A DNA stretch of 44,754 nucleotides from Lachnospiraceae bacterium (lineage in GTDB: Bacteria > Bacillota > Clostridia > Lachnospirales > Lachnospiraceae), in contig JAFQCM010000116.1 of assembly GCA_017399445.1 (NCBI GenBank), positions 1 to 44,754 on the forward strand, in the 5' to 3' direction. Below are positions 16,458-23,731 of this stretch, in pieces; within the stretch, counting starts at the first letter, position 1, and every line of letters begins with the position of its first letter. Below the pieces are notes generated by a model. The model did not search any database. It was not told the origin of the DNA and saw only the letters and a program-made list of their open reading frames with translations. Position numbers and translations under genes: made by a program.

Positions 16458-17669
16458 ATGGCAGAGTACATGTACCGGGCCATATCAAAGTCTGGTAAGG
16501 AAATAAAGGGAAAAATTGAATCTGAAAGCGTTGAAAAAGCAAAAGCAGATTTGAAAGCCAGAGATTTGGTTCTTACGGAAATTAGTGAAGCCAGCCTATT
16601 ACAGAAAGATTTGGACATCAATATTGGTGGTAGGGTAAAAGTCAGAGACTTGTGCTTGTTCTGCAGACAGTTTGTAAGTATGCAACGTGCCGGAGTAACT
16701 ATTATTGAAACCTTGAAAATGTTATCCGAAGCTACAACCAACAAAACTCTTTCTAAAGCGTTGAAAAATGTTTGTAAAAACGTTGAAAAAGGTGAAAGCT
16801 TGGCAGATTCGTTGGAAATGGAAGAAGTTTTTCCAAAACTGCTTATCAATATGACACAGGCCGGAGAAGCTTCTGGTAGTTTGGATGTTGCTTATGAGCG
16901 AATGGCGCTTCAGTTTGAAAAAGAAGCAAAGTTAAAAGGTTTAATTAAAAAAGCGAGTATCTATCCGATTATTGTATGCGTTGTAGCGATAGTAGTTGTT
17001 ATAGTAATGCTTACATTCGTAGTTCCGTCTTTTATGGGAATGTTTGAGGACATGGATATAGAAATGCCTGCACTTACCATGGCAGTGGTACATGCTAGTG
17101 AATTTATGCAGCAAAGATGGTATGTGGTGTTGCCAGTAATTGTAGCAATTGTAGTATTCTTTAAATGGTTTAAGAGTACAGAACGAGGCGAAGGTATCCT
17201 TGCAAAAATTGCATTGAAAATTCCACTGTTTGGAGATATGACAATTAAATCAGCATCTGCAAACCTTGCCAGAACATTGTCAACTATGATGGCAGCAGGT
17301 ATTCCTTTGGTGGAAGGTGTTGAAATTACAGCAGGTACTATGACGAATTATTACTTCAAACATGCATTGTTAGATGCGAAAGAATCCATTATTGCCGGTG
17401 TACCTTTGTCTGTTCCATTAAAGGAATGTGGGTTGTTTCCACCGATGGTATATCATATGACCAGAATTGGTGAAGAATCCGGTAATATGGAAGAAATGTT
17501 AAGTAAACTAGCAGATTATTATGAAGAAGAAGTGGAAATTGCCACTCAGTCATTAATGGCAGCATTAGAACCATTGATTATTATTGTACTTGCCGGTTTG
17601 GTGGGAACTATCCTTGGATCCGTTATGATGCCGATGATGACAATGTATGAAGGTTTGGATAACTTGTAA
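16458..17669 (+). CDS. pilC: Type IV pilus inner-membrane platform protein (PilC/GspF family)
   Basis: A 403-residue polytopic protein that connects the ATPase with the growing pilus. GAGGAGG precedes the ATG. The N-terminal segment MAEYMYRAISKSGKEIKG is typical. Two T2SSF repeats are visible: the first around FCRQFVSMQRAGVTIIETL (about 70-195) and the second around LARTLSTMMAAGIPLVEGV (about 270-400), each followed by a membrane region (helices at about 168-193, 217-236 and 370-396). The lengths match the usual family. It lies 14 nt after pilB and 79 nt before the first pilin gene. Confidence 0.95.
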   Translation: MAEYMYRAISKSGKEIKGKIESESVEKAKADLKARDLVLTEISEASLLQKDLDINIGGRVKVRDLCLFCRQFVSMQRAGVTIIETLKMLSEATTNKTLSKALKNVCKNVEKGESLADSLEMEEVFPKLLINMTQAGEASGSLDVAYERMALQFEKEAKLKGLIKKASIYPIIVCVVAIVVVIVMLTFVVPSFMGMFEDMDIEMPALTMAVVHASEFMQQRWYVVLPVIVAIVVFFKWFKSTERGEGILAKIALKIPLFGDMTIKSASANLARTLSTMMAAGIPLVEGVEITAGTMTNYYFKHALLDAKESIIAGVPLSVPLKECGLFPPMVYHMTRIGEESGNMEEMLSKLADYYEEEVEIATQSLMAALEPLIIIVLAGLVGTILGSVMMPMMTMYEGLDNL

Positions 17670-17748
17670 AATAACTTAGTTAATATTCCGCTCATAGGGG
17701 ACGGATTATTATAAATACTATATTATATAATTAAAGGAGAGAGTGAAT

Positions 17749-18195
17749 ATGAAGAAAAGATTTTCAAACAACAAAGGTTTCTCATTAGTAGAACTTATTA
17801 TCGTAGTTGCTATTATGGCGGTGCTGATTGGTATTTTGGCACCTCAGTACTTGAAGTATGTTGAAAAATCAAGATTACAGACAGATAATGAATATATTGA
17901 TTCATTGAGAAAAGCTTGTGAGTCAGTATTGGCAGATCCATCAGTAGATACAGATGCAACTTCTACAATTACTATTACAAATACAAGTGTTACTTTTACT
18001 GATACTCAGGATTTAGCAACAGAAGTTGGAAAAATTGTGGATATACCAGCAGCTGGTTCAACAACTAAGATTTTAAAATCTAATGCATATGATAGTGCTT
18101 CAGTTGTTATTAATGTTTTGGCAGATGGTGATGGTGATGGTACTGCTGATGACCCTGCTGTTGAATATGATGCAAGCAATCCAATGATTCAGTAG
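17749..18195 (+). CDS. Type IV pilin, probable major pilin 1
   Basis: A 148-residue prepilin. ATG 17749 follows AAAGGAGAG (17733-17741). A short basic leader ends in Gly10 followed by FSLVELI, giving Phe1 and Glu5 of the mature pilin, then a long hydrophobic helix (about 11-35). After APQYLKYVEKSR the globular part is small, acidic and rich in Thr/Asp. There are no cysteine pairs for the C-terminal disulfide loop seen in many Gram-negative pilins. It follows pilC and precedes a paralogous pilin; position and size favour a main structural subunit. A Gly/Asp-rich stretch (about residues 126-135, DGDGDGTADD) could bind Ca2+, by analogy with Ca2+-stabilised pseudopilins; this is inference. Confidence 0.9.
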   Translation: MKKRFSNNKGFSLVELIIVVAIMAVLIGILAPQYLKYVEKSRLQTDNEYIDSLRKACESVLADPSVDTDATSTITITNTSVTFTDTQDLATEVGKIVDIPAAGSTTKILKSNAYDSASVVINVLADGDGDGTADDPAVEYDASNPMIQ

Positions 18196-18294
18196 TTATT
18201 GATATTGAAAAAAGTGGGAAGTATCACGGCTGTTATAAGCTAGGTTATAGCGTTGACAGGTGAAAATTTTACTGTGAATGTAAGGAGTAAAAAG

Positions 18295-18708
18295 GTGAAA
18301 CGATATAAGAATCAAGGTTTTTCTTTGGTGGAATTGATTATTGTAATCGCTATTATGGCGATTTTAGTAGGAATATTGGCACCAATGTATTTGAAATATG
18401 TAGAACGCTCTCGTAGTGTCGCAGATGAAGAATTTGCCGATAATGTACGCAAAACTTGCGAAACATTAGTCAGTGACCCAGACGAAAATTTGGAAATCGG
18501 TTCTTATGTCGTTACCATTACTCCAAACAGTGATATTACAATTACTGCGGATAATGTAGCAGGAAAAACGCACGTGGATAATTATTTAAAGCAAGTAGTT
18601 GGCAGTGACTATGCAAAAACACGTATCCGATGCAAAAGCTACACGAAGATAGAAGTTAGTTTTTCTAACACAATCATGCCTTCGTGTACAATAACTTATA
18701 CAAACTAA
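18295..18708 (+). CDS. Type IV pilin, paralogue 2
   Basis: A 137-residue prepilin. I choose GTG 18295, 7 nt after AAGGAG (18282-18287); a farther upstream TTG would add 14 residues without a site. The leader ends in Gly8, followed by FSLVELI with Glu5, and the N-terminal helix is nearly the same as in the first pilin (IIVIAIMAILVGILAP). Both share the LKYVE(R/K)SR segment, indicating tandem duplication; the globular halves have diverged. Two cysteines near the C-terminus (RCKSY and PSCTIT) and one in KTCET could form a disulfide, unlike pilin 1. It could be a second major or a minor pilin. Confidence 0.9.
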   Translation: MKRYKNQGFSLVELIIVIAIMAILVGILAPMYLKYVERSRSVADEEFADNVRKTCETLVSDPDENLEIGSYVVTITPNSDITITADNVAGKTHVDNYLKQVVGSDYAKTRIRCKSYTKIEVSFSNTIMPSCTITYTN

Positions 18709-18741
18709 GAAAATGTAGTATGCATGAAAGGACACACCCCT

Positions 18742-19506
18742 ATGACTACCCCGGAAATATTTCTTTATATTATCATATTTTTATATGGGATTATAATAGG
18801 AAGCTTTTTGAATGTATGTATTTACAGAATTCCAAAAGGCGAAAATATTGCAAAGGTAAGATCTCACTGTATGAGTTGTGGGTATCAGCTGAAGTGGTAT
18901 GATTTAGTGCCGGTTTTCAGCTACCTTTGCCTGGGTGGTAAGTGTCGTAAATGTAAAACACATATTTCTATACAATATCCGGTGGTAGAATTTGCCAACG
19001 GAATATTGTACTTAATTGTATTTTTTGCAAATGGTTTTCAAGTTACAAGTATACTATATTGTATGCTGGCATCAGCACTTTTAGTACTGAGTGTCATTGA
19101 TTTTAGAACATTTGAAATTCCATTGGGGATTAATATTTTTATACTGGCGCTGGGGCTGATTCAGGTAGTACTAGATTATAAAAACTGGTTAAATTACCTG
19201 ATTGGCTTCTTTGCGGTCAGTGTATTTATGTATATTGTAATTCTGCTTACCAATGGTTTTGGTGGTGGAGATATGAAATTGATGGCAAGTGCAGGCTTGC
19301 TATTAGGTTGGAAAAACATAATTTTGGCATTTTTGATAGGATGCATCTTAGGTGCTATTATTCATCCTATTCGGATGCGGATTTCAAAAGAAAATAATGT
19401 ATTGGCATTTGGTCCATATTTAGCAATGGGAATATTCATTGTGGCATTATGGGGCAATGATTTGATTCAATGGTATTTATCAGCAGCATTAGGAGTTGCT
19501 GGATAA
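18742..19506 (+). CDS. pilD: Prepilin peptidase / N-methyltransferase
   Basis: A membrane aspartic protease that removes prepilin leaders and methylates the new N-terminus. ATG 18742 follows GAAAGGA (18726-18732) with 9-nt spacing, whereas the in-frame ATG at 18724 has no site. The 254-residue protein has the N-domain motif GSFLNVCIYRIP (residues 20-31), a four-Cys cluster CMSC (43-46) and CRKC (68-71), and catalytic Asp120 (VIDFRTFEIP) and Asp177 in GFGGGDMKLM. About eight membrane helices are predicted. It would process the pilins and pilin-like proteins encoded around it. Confidence 0.95.
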   Translation: MTTPEIFLYIIIFLYGIIIGSFLNVCIYRIPKGENIAKVRSHCMSCGYQLKWYDLVPVFSYLCLGGKCRKCKTHISIQYPVVEFANGILYLIVFFANGFQVTSILYCMLASALLVLSVIDFRTFEIPLGINIFILALGLIQVVLDYKNWLNYLIGFFAVSVFMYIVILLTNGFGGGDMKLMASAGLLLGWKNIILAFLIGCILGAIIHPIRMRISKENNVLAFGPYLAMGIFIVALWGNDLIQWYLSAALGVAG

Positions 19507-19585
19507 GAATTTTGTGTATGATGATGAAAAATAAAACAGTGTGTTGTTTTTGCCATAGATATTATTTAAGGTAGGGAGAGATTAT

Positions 19586-21436
19586 ATGATTTCGAAAGTA
19601 TTAAGTATTAAAGTTGGTAGTTCCGTTACAAGAGTGTGTTTAATGGATTATCGTTCAAAAAATCCGAGAATTTACCAAAGCTTTGCAATACAAACACCTG
19701 CAGGCGTGATCTCAGATGGTGTTTTACAAGGAGATATTGATGGCTTTGCTAAATATTTAAGAAACATGATTGAGGAGAAGAATATGCGTACAAAGTACGC
19801 TGTATTTACTGTACAATCAACTAAGATTGCTACAAGAGAGGTAAAACTTCCGTTTGTAAAAGCAAACAGAGTAGGTGCCATGGTGGCAGCGAATGCAGGA
19901 GATTATTTCCCTATTGACTTAGCAAACTATCAGTTGTCTCACAACATCCTTGGTGTGGAAGAAGATAGTGAAGGCAAACGATATAAAATACAAGTATTAG
20001 CAGCTCCAAGAAATATTCTGGATGGTTATATGCAGTTGGCTGAATTGTGTGGTATGGAAATTGTTGCTGTAGATTATGCCGGAAACAGTGTGTACCAGGT
20101 TGTTAAAAATGAATGTAATTCTGGTGCAAGTCTTATTATGAAAGTAGGAGAGAGAAGTACTTTATTAATGGTAATTGAGAATTCTTCTATTTTATTAAGC
20201 AGAACAGTTCCCTATGGTATTGATGATGCTATTAATGAAATTCAGAATAACAGTGCCTTTGGACCAAGACTTTCTTATGAACAGGCAGTAACTTTGGCGA
20301 AAAGAAAAACTTGTATTCGCAGAAGTTTACAGGAACAGTTCTCTAACATGGAAGAAGAGGATGAAGAATATTTCAATGAAAAAGATGAAAGTGTGGAATT
20401 ACTAGAGGCAAAAAGAGCAGTAACAGATGCCTTTGAACCATTAATTAACCAGACTGTTCGAATGATGGATTTTTATAGTTCAAGATATCCTAAGACACCA
20501 ATTACTAGAATTTACCTAACAGGTAGTGGTGGAGAATTCTCCGGACTTTCAAGATTATTTACCAACTCTATAGGAAACAAGGTAACAGTACTTACAAAAG
20601 TTCAGGGATTACATATTGACCGATTCTTTAAAGATGCAAGTTTTGGTGAATATATTGAAAATATTGGTGCAGCAATGGCTCCGATTAACTTATATGAAAT
20701 TAGGAAGAGAAAGAAGTCTACTGTTGCCGGAGTAAATAAGGATATTGTTCCGATTGTAGTGTTTGCATTGTGTATGGGTGTTTCCATTATATTTGTAATT
20801 ACATCAGTGTTTCCTTATGTAGTTGCAAAACAGACAAACGAACATGACAGGGTATTGGTAGAAAGCTTACGTTCTATTGAACCTATTTATAATGAATATA
20901 TTGAAGTGAAAGCAGAAAATGAATATTTGAATTCTATTGAAGATTATACATGGACACATAATTCAAATCTGGTTGAATTTATTGAAGAAATGGAAGTAAA
21001 AATGCCAACTTCTATTAAAATTACTTCTTTCAATTCTACCAGAACAGGATTTTCTATTACAGTTTCTGTAAATAATAAGAAAGAAGCGGCAAAAGTAATC
21101 AATCAGTTCCGTACTTTCAATAGTGTAGCAGATGTTACAACCTCTGCTGTTGCAGATACTAAGAATGAAAGTGGTGTAAGAGAAGTAACCTTTACAGTAG
21201 AAGGTGTCTACCAAGAAAAAGAACAGATGGAATTTGATGCCATTGAAGCAGAGCAGAGTGGTAATGTAACTACGGAAGATATATCAAAGTTATCAGATTC
21301 AGCAAGTCCAGAGGAAGAAAATGCAGAAGGTGATGCTGAGGATGCAACAGAAAATGCTTCTGGAGATGAAGCAGAAGATAAAGCAGAAAGTACTTCTGAA
21401 GACGAAACAGAAGAAACAACAGAAAGTGAAGAGTAG
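19586..21436 (+). CDS. PilM-PilN fusion, pilus alignment protein
   Basis: A 616-residue protein joining two usually separate pilus proteins. Residues 1-365 are an actin-like ATP-binding domain of the PilM type (LSIKVGSSVTRVCL; IYLTGSGGEFSG). At 367-374 comes INLYEIRK, resembling the INLLP-type peptide at the N-terminus of PilN that binds PilM. A single membrane helix follows at about 387-411, then a coiled region and a small alpha/beta domain (about 445-545) like the periplasmic part of PilN. The last about 60 residues are very acidic and low in complexity (Glu, Asp, Ala, Thr, Ser) and likely disordered. In the Gram-negative system PilM, PilN and PilO form a chain linking the motor to the envelope; the PilO-like gene is next, 11 nt downstream. 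Confidence 0.85.
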   Translation: MISKVLSIKVGSSVTRVCLMDYRSKNPRIYQSFAIQTPAGVISDGVLQGDIDGFAKYLRNMIEEKNMRTKYAVFTVQSTKIATREVKLPFVKANRVGAMVAANAGDYFPIDLANYQLSHNILGVEEDSEGKRYKIQVLAAPRNILDGYMQLAELCGMEIVAVDYAGNSVYQVVKNECNSGASLIMKVGERSTLLMVIENSSILLSRTVPYGIDDAINEIQNNSAFGPRLSYEQAVTLAKRKTCIRRSLQEQFSNMEEEDEEYFNEKDESVELLEAKRAVTDAFEPLINQTVRMMDFYSSRYPKTPITRIYLTGSGGEFSGLSRLFTNSIGNKVTVLTKVQGLHIDRFFKDASFGEYIENIGAAMAPINLYEIRKRKKSTVAGVNKDIVPIVVFALCMGVSIIFVITSVFPYVVAKQTNEHDRVLVESLRSIEPIYNEYIEVKAENEYLNSIEDYTWTHNSNLVEFIEEMEVKMPTSIKITSFNSTRTGFSITVSVNNKKEAAKVINQFRTFNSVADVTTSAVADTKNESGVREVTFTVEGVYQEKEQMEFDAIEAEQSGNVTTEDISKLSDSASPEEENAEGDAEDATENASGDEAEDKAESTSEDETEETTESEE

Positions 21437-21447
21437 GGGGATAAGGC

Positions 21448-22251
21448 ATGAAGTTATCAAGTAGAGATAAAAGTTTATTATTAATTGTAGGCGGTCTTAT
21501 CATTACACTTTGTACATATTACTTTGTTTTCCTTAATTTACAGGAAAAAACAGAAGTATTAGAAAAAGAAAATGTGGTTTTGGAAGACGTAATTGGTAGA
21601 TTAAAAGAACTAGACAAAAATAGAGACCAGTATATTGCAGATACAGAAACTTATCAAGCAGAAAGTGAAGAAATTAAAGATTTGTTCCCAGCAGGAATTG
21701 AAGAAGAAGATGATATTCTTTATATTGATGGCTTAGAAGGAACCTTAGGGGAACTTTATGTAAGTTCTGTGGGAATGCCTGCCGCTGTTGGGTATGAACT
21801 GGCTTATCCACCAGTGGAAACAATTTCTGTAGATGAAATGTTAGAAGCAGGTGTACAGACTACAACAGATGCAGCAACAACAGATGCAGCAACAACAGAT
21901 GCAGCAACAACAGCAGATACAACAGCAACAGATACAGCGGCAACAGAACAGTCAGCAACTTTAAGTGCTGGAAATAATGCTTCTGATATTCAGTTATGGT
22001 ATGTACCAGTTACTACTAGTTATGATGTGAATTACATTTCATTAAAACAGTTAGTAAAAGCTATTTCAGAAGATAGTAATAAAAAGAGTATAGAGGAAGT
22101 TTCACTTACTTATAGTGAAGAAAACGGTGTTTTAACAGGATCTATGTTAGCTAATTACTATTACCTGTCAGGAACAGATGATGTGTATGAAACTCCTGAA
22201 GTTTTAGGTGTTCCTGTTGGTACAAGTAATCCATTCCGTTCAGTTCGTTAA
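21448..22251 (+). CDS. PilO-like pilus alignment protein
   Basis: A 267-residue bitopic protein: short cytosolic start, membrane helix at about 9-30, coiled coil at about 32-75 (LQEKTEVLEKENVVLEDVI), then a folded region split by a Thr/Ala/Asp linker (about 139-170), and a final alpha/beta part. The topology and the position just after PilM-PilN are those of PilO, although overall similarity is weak. The linker contains three identical 15-bp DNA units (21862-21906). In PilO the ferredoxin-like domain pairs with PilN; the linker insertion is unusual. Assignment rests on topology and gene order more than on motifs. Confidence 0.75.
   Translation: MKLSSRDKSLLLIVGGLIITLCTYYFVFLNLQEKTEVLEKENVVLEDVIGRLKELDKNRDQYIADTETYQAESEEIKDLFPAGIEEEDDILYIDGLEGTLGELYVSSVGMPAAVGYELAYPPVETISVDEMLEAGVQTTTDAATTDAATTDAATTADTTATDTAATEQSATLSAGNNASDIQLWYVPVTTSYDVNYISLKQLVKAISEDSNKKSIEEVSLTYSEENGVLTGSMLANYYYLSGTDDVYETPEVLGVPVGTSNPFRSVR
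21862..21906 (+). repeat. Three tandem 15-bp units in the PilO-like gene
   Basis: ACAACAGATGCAGCA occurs three times without a mismatch, encoding Thr-Thr-Asp-Ala-Ala each time, and is followed by degenerate copies. In-frame, so copy change would alter linker length only. Confidence 0.9.
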
Positions 22252-22253
22252 TA

Positions 22254-22286
22254 TTTACCCAAAGCACATTTGCTGCTTTGGGTAAA
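22254..22286. promoter_or_regulatory. Perfect 13-bp hairpin inside the pilus operon
   Basis: TTTACCCAAAGCA (22254-22266) and TGCTTTGGGTAAA (22274-22286) are exact complements with a 7-nt loop, between the PilO-like and PilV-like genes. No T-tract follows (GTTACAAAAAG), so it may be an mRNA processing or stability element, or a leaky terminator that lowers minor-pilin expression. Confidence 0.7.
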
Positions 22287-22321
22287 GTTACAAAAAGACT
22301 TAACCAAATGGGAGGCAAGGT

Positions 22322-23719
22322 ATGAAAGAGCAAAAGAATAAAAATAAGGGGAACGAAGGTTTTACTTTAGTAGAATTGTTAATTGCAGTTGCAATTCTTG
22401 CAGTGATTGTAGTACCGATTCTTGGAAGTATTACCACCTCCATGAAAGTAAATAAAAGATCAGATGATTTATTAAATGAAACAGCTGTGGCACAGTCCGT
22501 AATGGAAGGTATGTCAAATCAGTCAATTAATGATTTGGCAGTAAGATTATCAGCAGACGGACCAAATCAGATAGATTTTCTTCCAACGTCAATGGCTGCT
22601 AGTGTAACAGGACATAAGGAGTTTTTGATAGAAGAAAACTCAGGTGCACTTCAATATTCTACAAAAATTGTAACTCCTGCTCCTACTACTGCACCAACGG
22701 CTAGTGGTACTCCGGCAGTAACTTCAATTCCATTAGAATTTCAAAAACAGGACAGTAATAAATACTATTATGGTATTCAGGGAGTACAATATGATGGAAA
22801 AACTTATGATGTAAAAATAACTCTGGATGCATCCAAATACTATAAAGATCCAGCTGACACTACAGAGAAGTATAATGATGTGAAGTATGTAGAATTGGCT
22901 GATTATGATGAAAACCAGGATGGATTATTTACTGAACCAATGACCCAGGCACAGGCTGTATATAATGATTATGCTTTGACTAGTGCAGCAACTGGTTATA
23001 ATCGAAGTGCAGATGAGTTTGCAGCTGCATTGGACAGAGAGATTAAAGTGATAATAAAGACAGAGCCAAAAGACGGAAGCACAGAAAGATATACATCAGT
23101 AGCTGTTCAGTATACATATACAGCACCAGCAACTGGATATGTAGATGAGACAGATAGAGTAAAACCACCTAAGGAATATAATATTTGGGATAACAATAAG
23201 GCAGATATGTCAGATTCAAAACCTGTAAGAAATATCTATATACTATATAATCCGAATTATGCTTCTAAGGCTAGTTCTGTAAAGGATCATATTATAATTG
23301 AAAATGAAGAGAACATTCCTGTTACAGTATATCTTGTTAAACAAAATAGTGTAGAAGAATCCAAAATAGAAAGTTTGGAGAACAGTTATTATGTAACTTT
23401 GCAAACCAAAGATTCTTTGGCAGAAACACAGGAAAATCCAACAAAAATTAGAACAAATTTAGGTTATAATTTAAGCAATCTGCTAAAGAAGAATGAATAC
23501 AAAAAGGTATCTGGTCAGGTGGATGTAAGCTTTGTTCGTGGAAGTGGAACAGCTGCTCAAGTAACAAAAGCAGGTGATATCTATAGCGATACTTTGAAAA
23601 TTACTGGTGAAAGTAATGAAACAGTTCGTATTTTTAATAGAACTGTAGAAGTTTATGAAAGTGGTCAATACAATCTGGATTTTAGTGGAACACCATTAGC
23701 AACATTAAGCAGCGAATAG
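22322..23719 (+). CDS. Large minor pilin, PilV/GspI type
   Basis: A 465-residue prepilin-like protein. The basic leader ends in Gly13 followed by FTLVELLIAVAILAVIV, so the mature protein begins with Phe and has Glu5; the helix runs to about residue 38. A large ectodomain of over 400 residues follows, with a Thr/Pro/Ala-rich linker (about 119-136, TPAPTTAPTASGTPAVT). GspI and PilV are typically 120-200 residues, so this one carries a big additional surface domain that I do not recognise. It is the first of four consecutive minor-pilin-like genes, separated from the PilO-like gene by a perfect hairpin. Confidence 0.85.
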   Translation: MKEQKNKNKGNEGFTLVELLIAVAILAVIVVPILGSITTSMKVNKRSDDLLNETAVAQSVMEGMSNQSINDLAVRLSADGPNQIDFLPTSMAASVTGHKEFLIEENSGALQYSTKIVTPAPTTAPTASGTPAVTSIPLEFQKQDSNKYYYGIQGVQYDGKTYDVKITLDASKYYKDPADTTEKYNDVKYVELADYDENQDGLFTEPMTQAQAVYNDYALTSAATGYNRSADEFAAALDREIKVIIKTEPKDGSTERYTSVAVQYTYTAPATGYVDETDRVKPPKEYNIWDNNKADMSDSKPVRNIYILYNPNYASKASSVKDHIIIENEENIPVTVYLVKQNSVEESKIESLENSYYVTLQTKDSLAETQENPTKIRTNLGYNLSNLLKKNEYKKVSGQVDVSFVRGSGTAAQVTKAGDIYSDTLKITGESNETVRIFNRTVEVYESGQYNLDFSGTPLATLSSE

Positions 23720-23731
23720 GAGTGAGTTTTT

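Noticed and set aside
18684..18902. An alternative frame of 72 codons at the start of the prepilin peptidase gene
   Set aside because: It overlaps the well-supported peptidase frame and has no family features.
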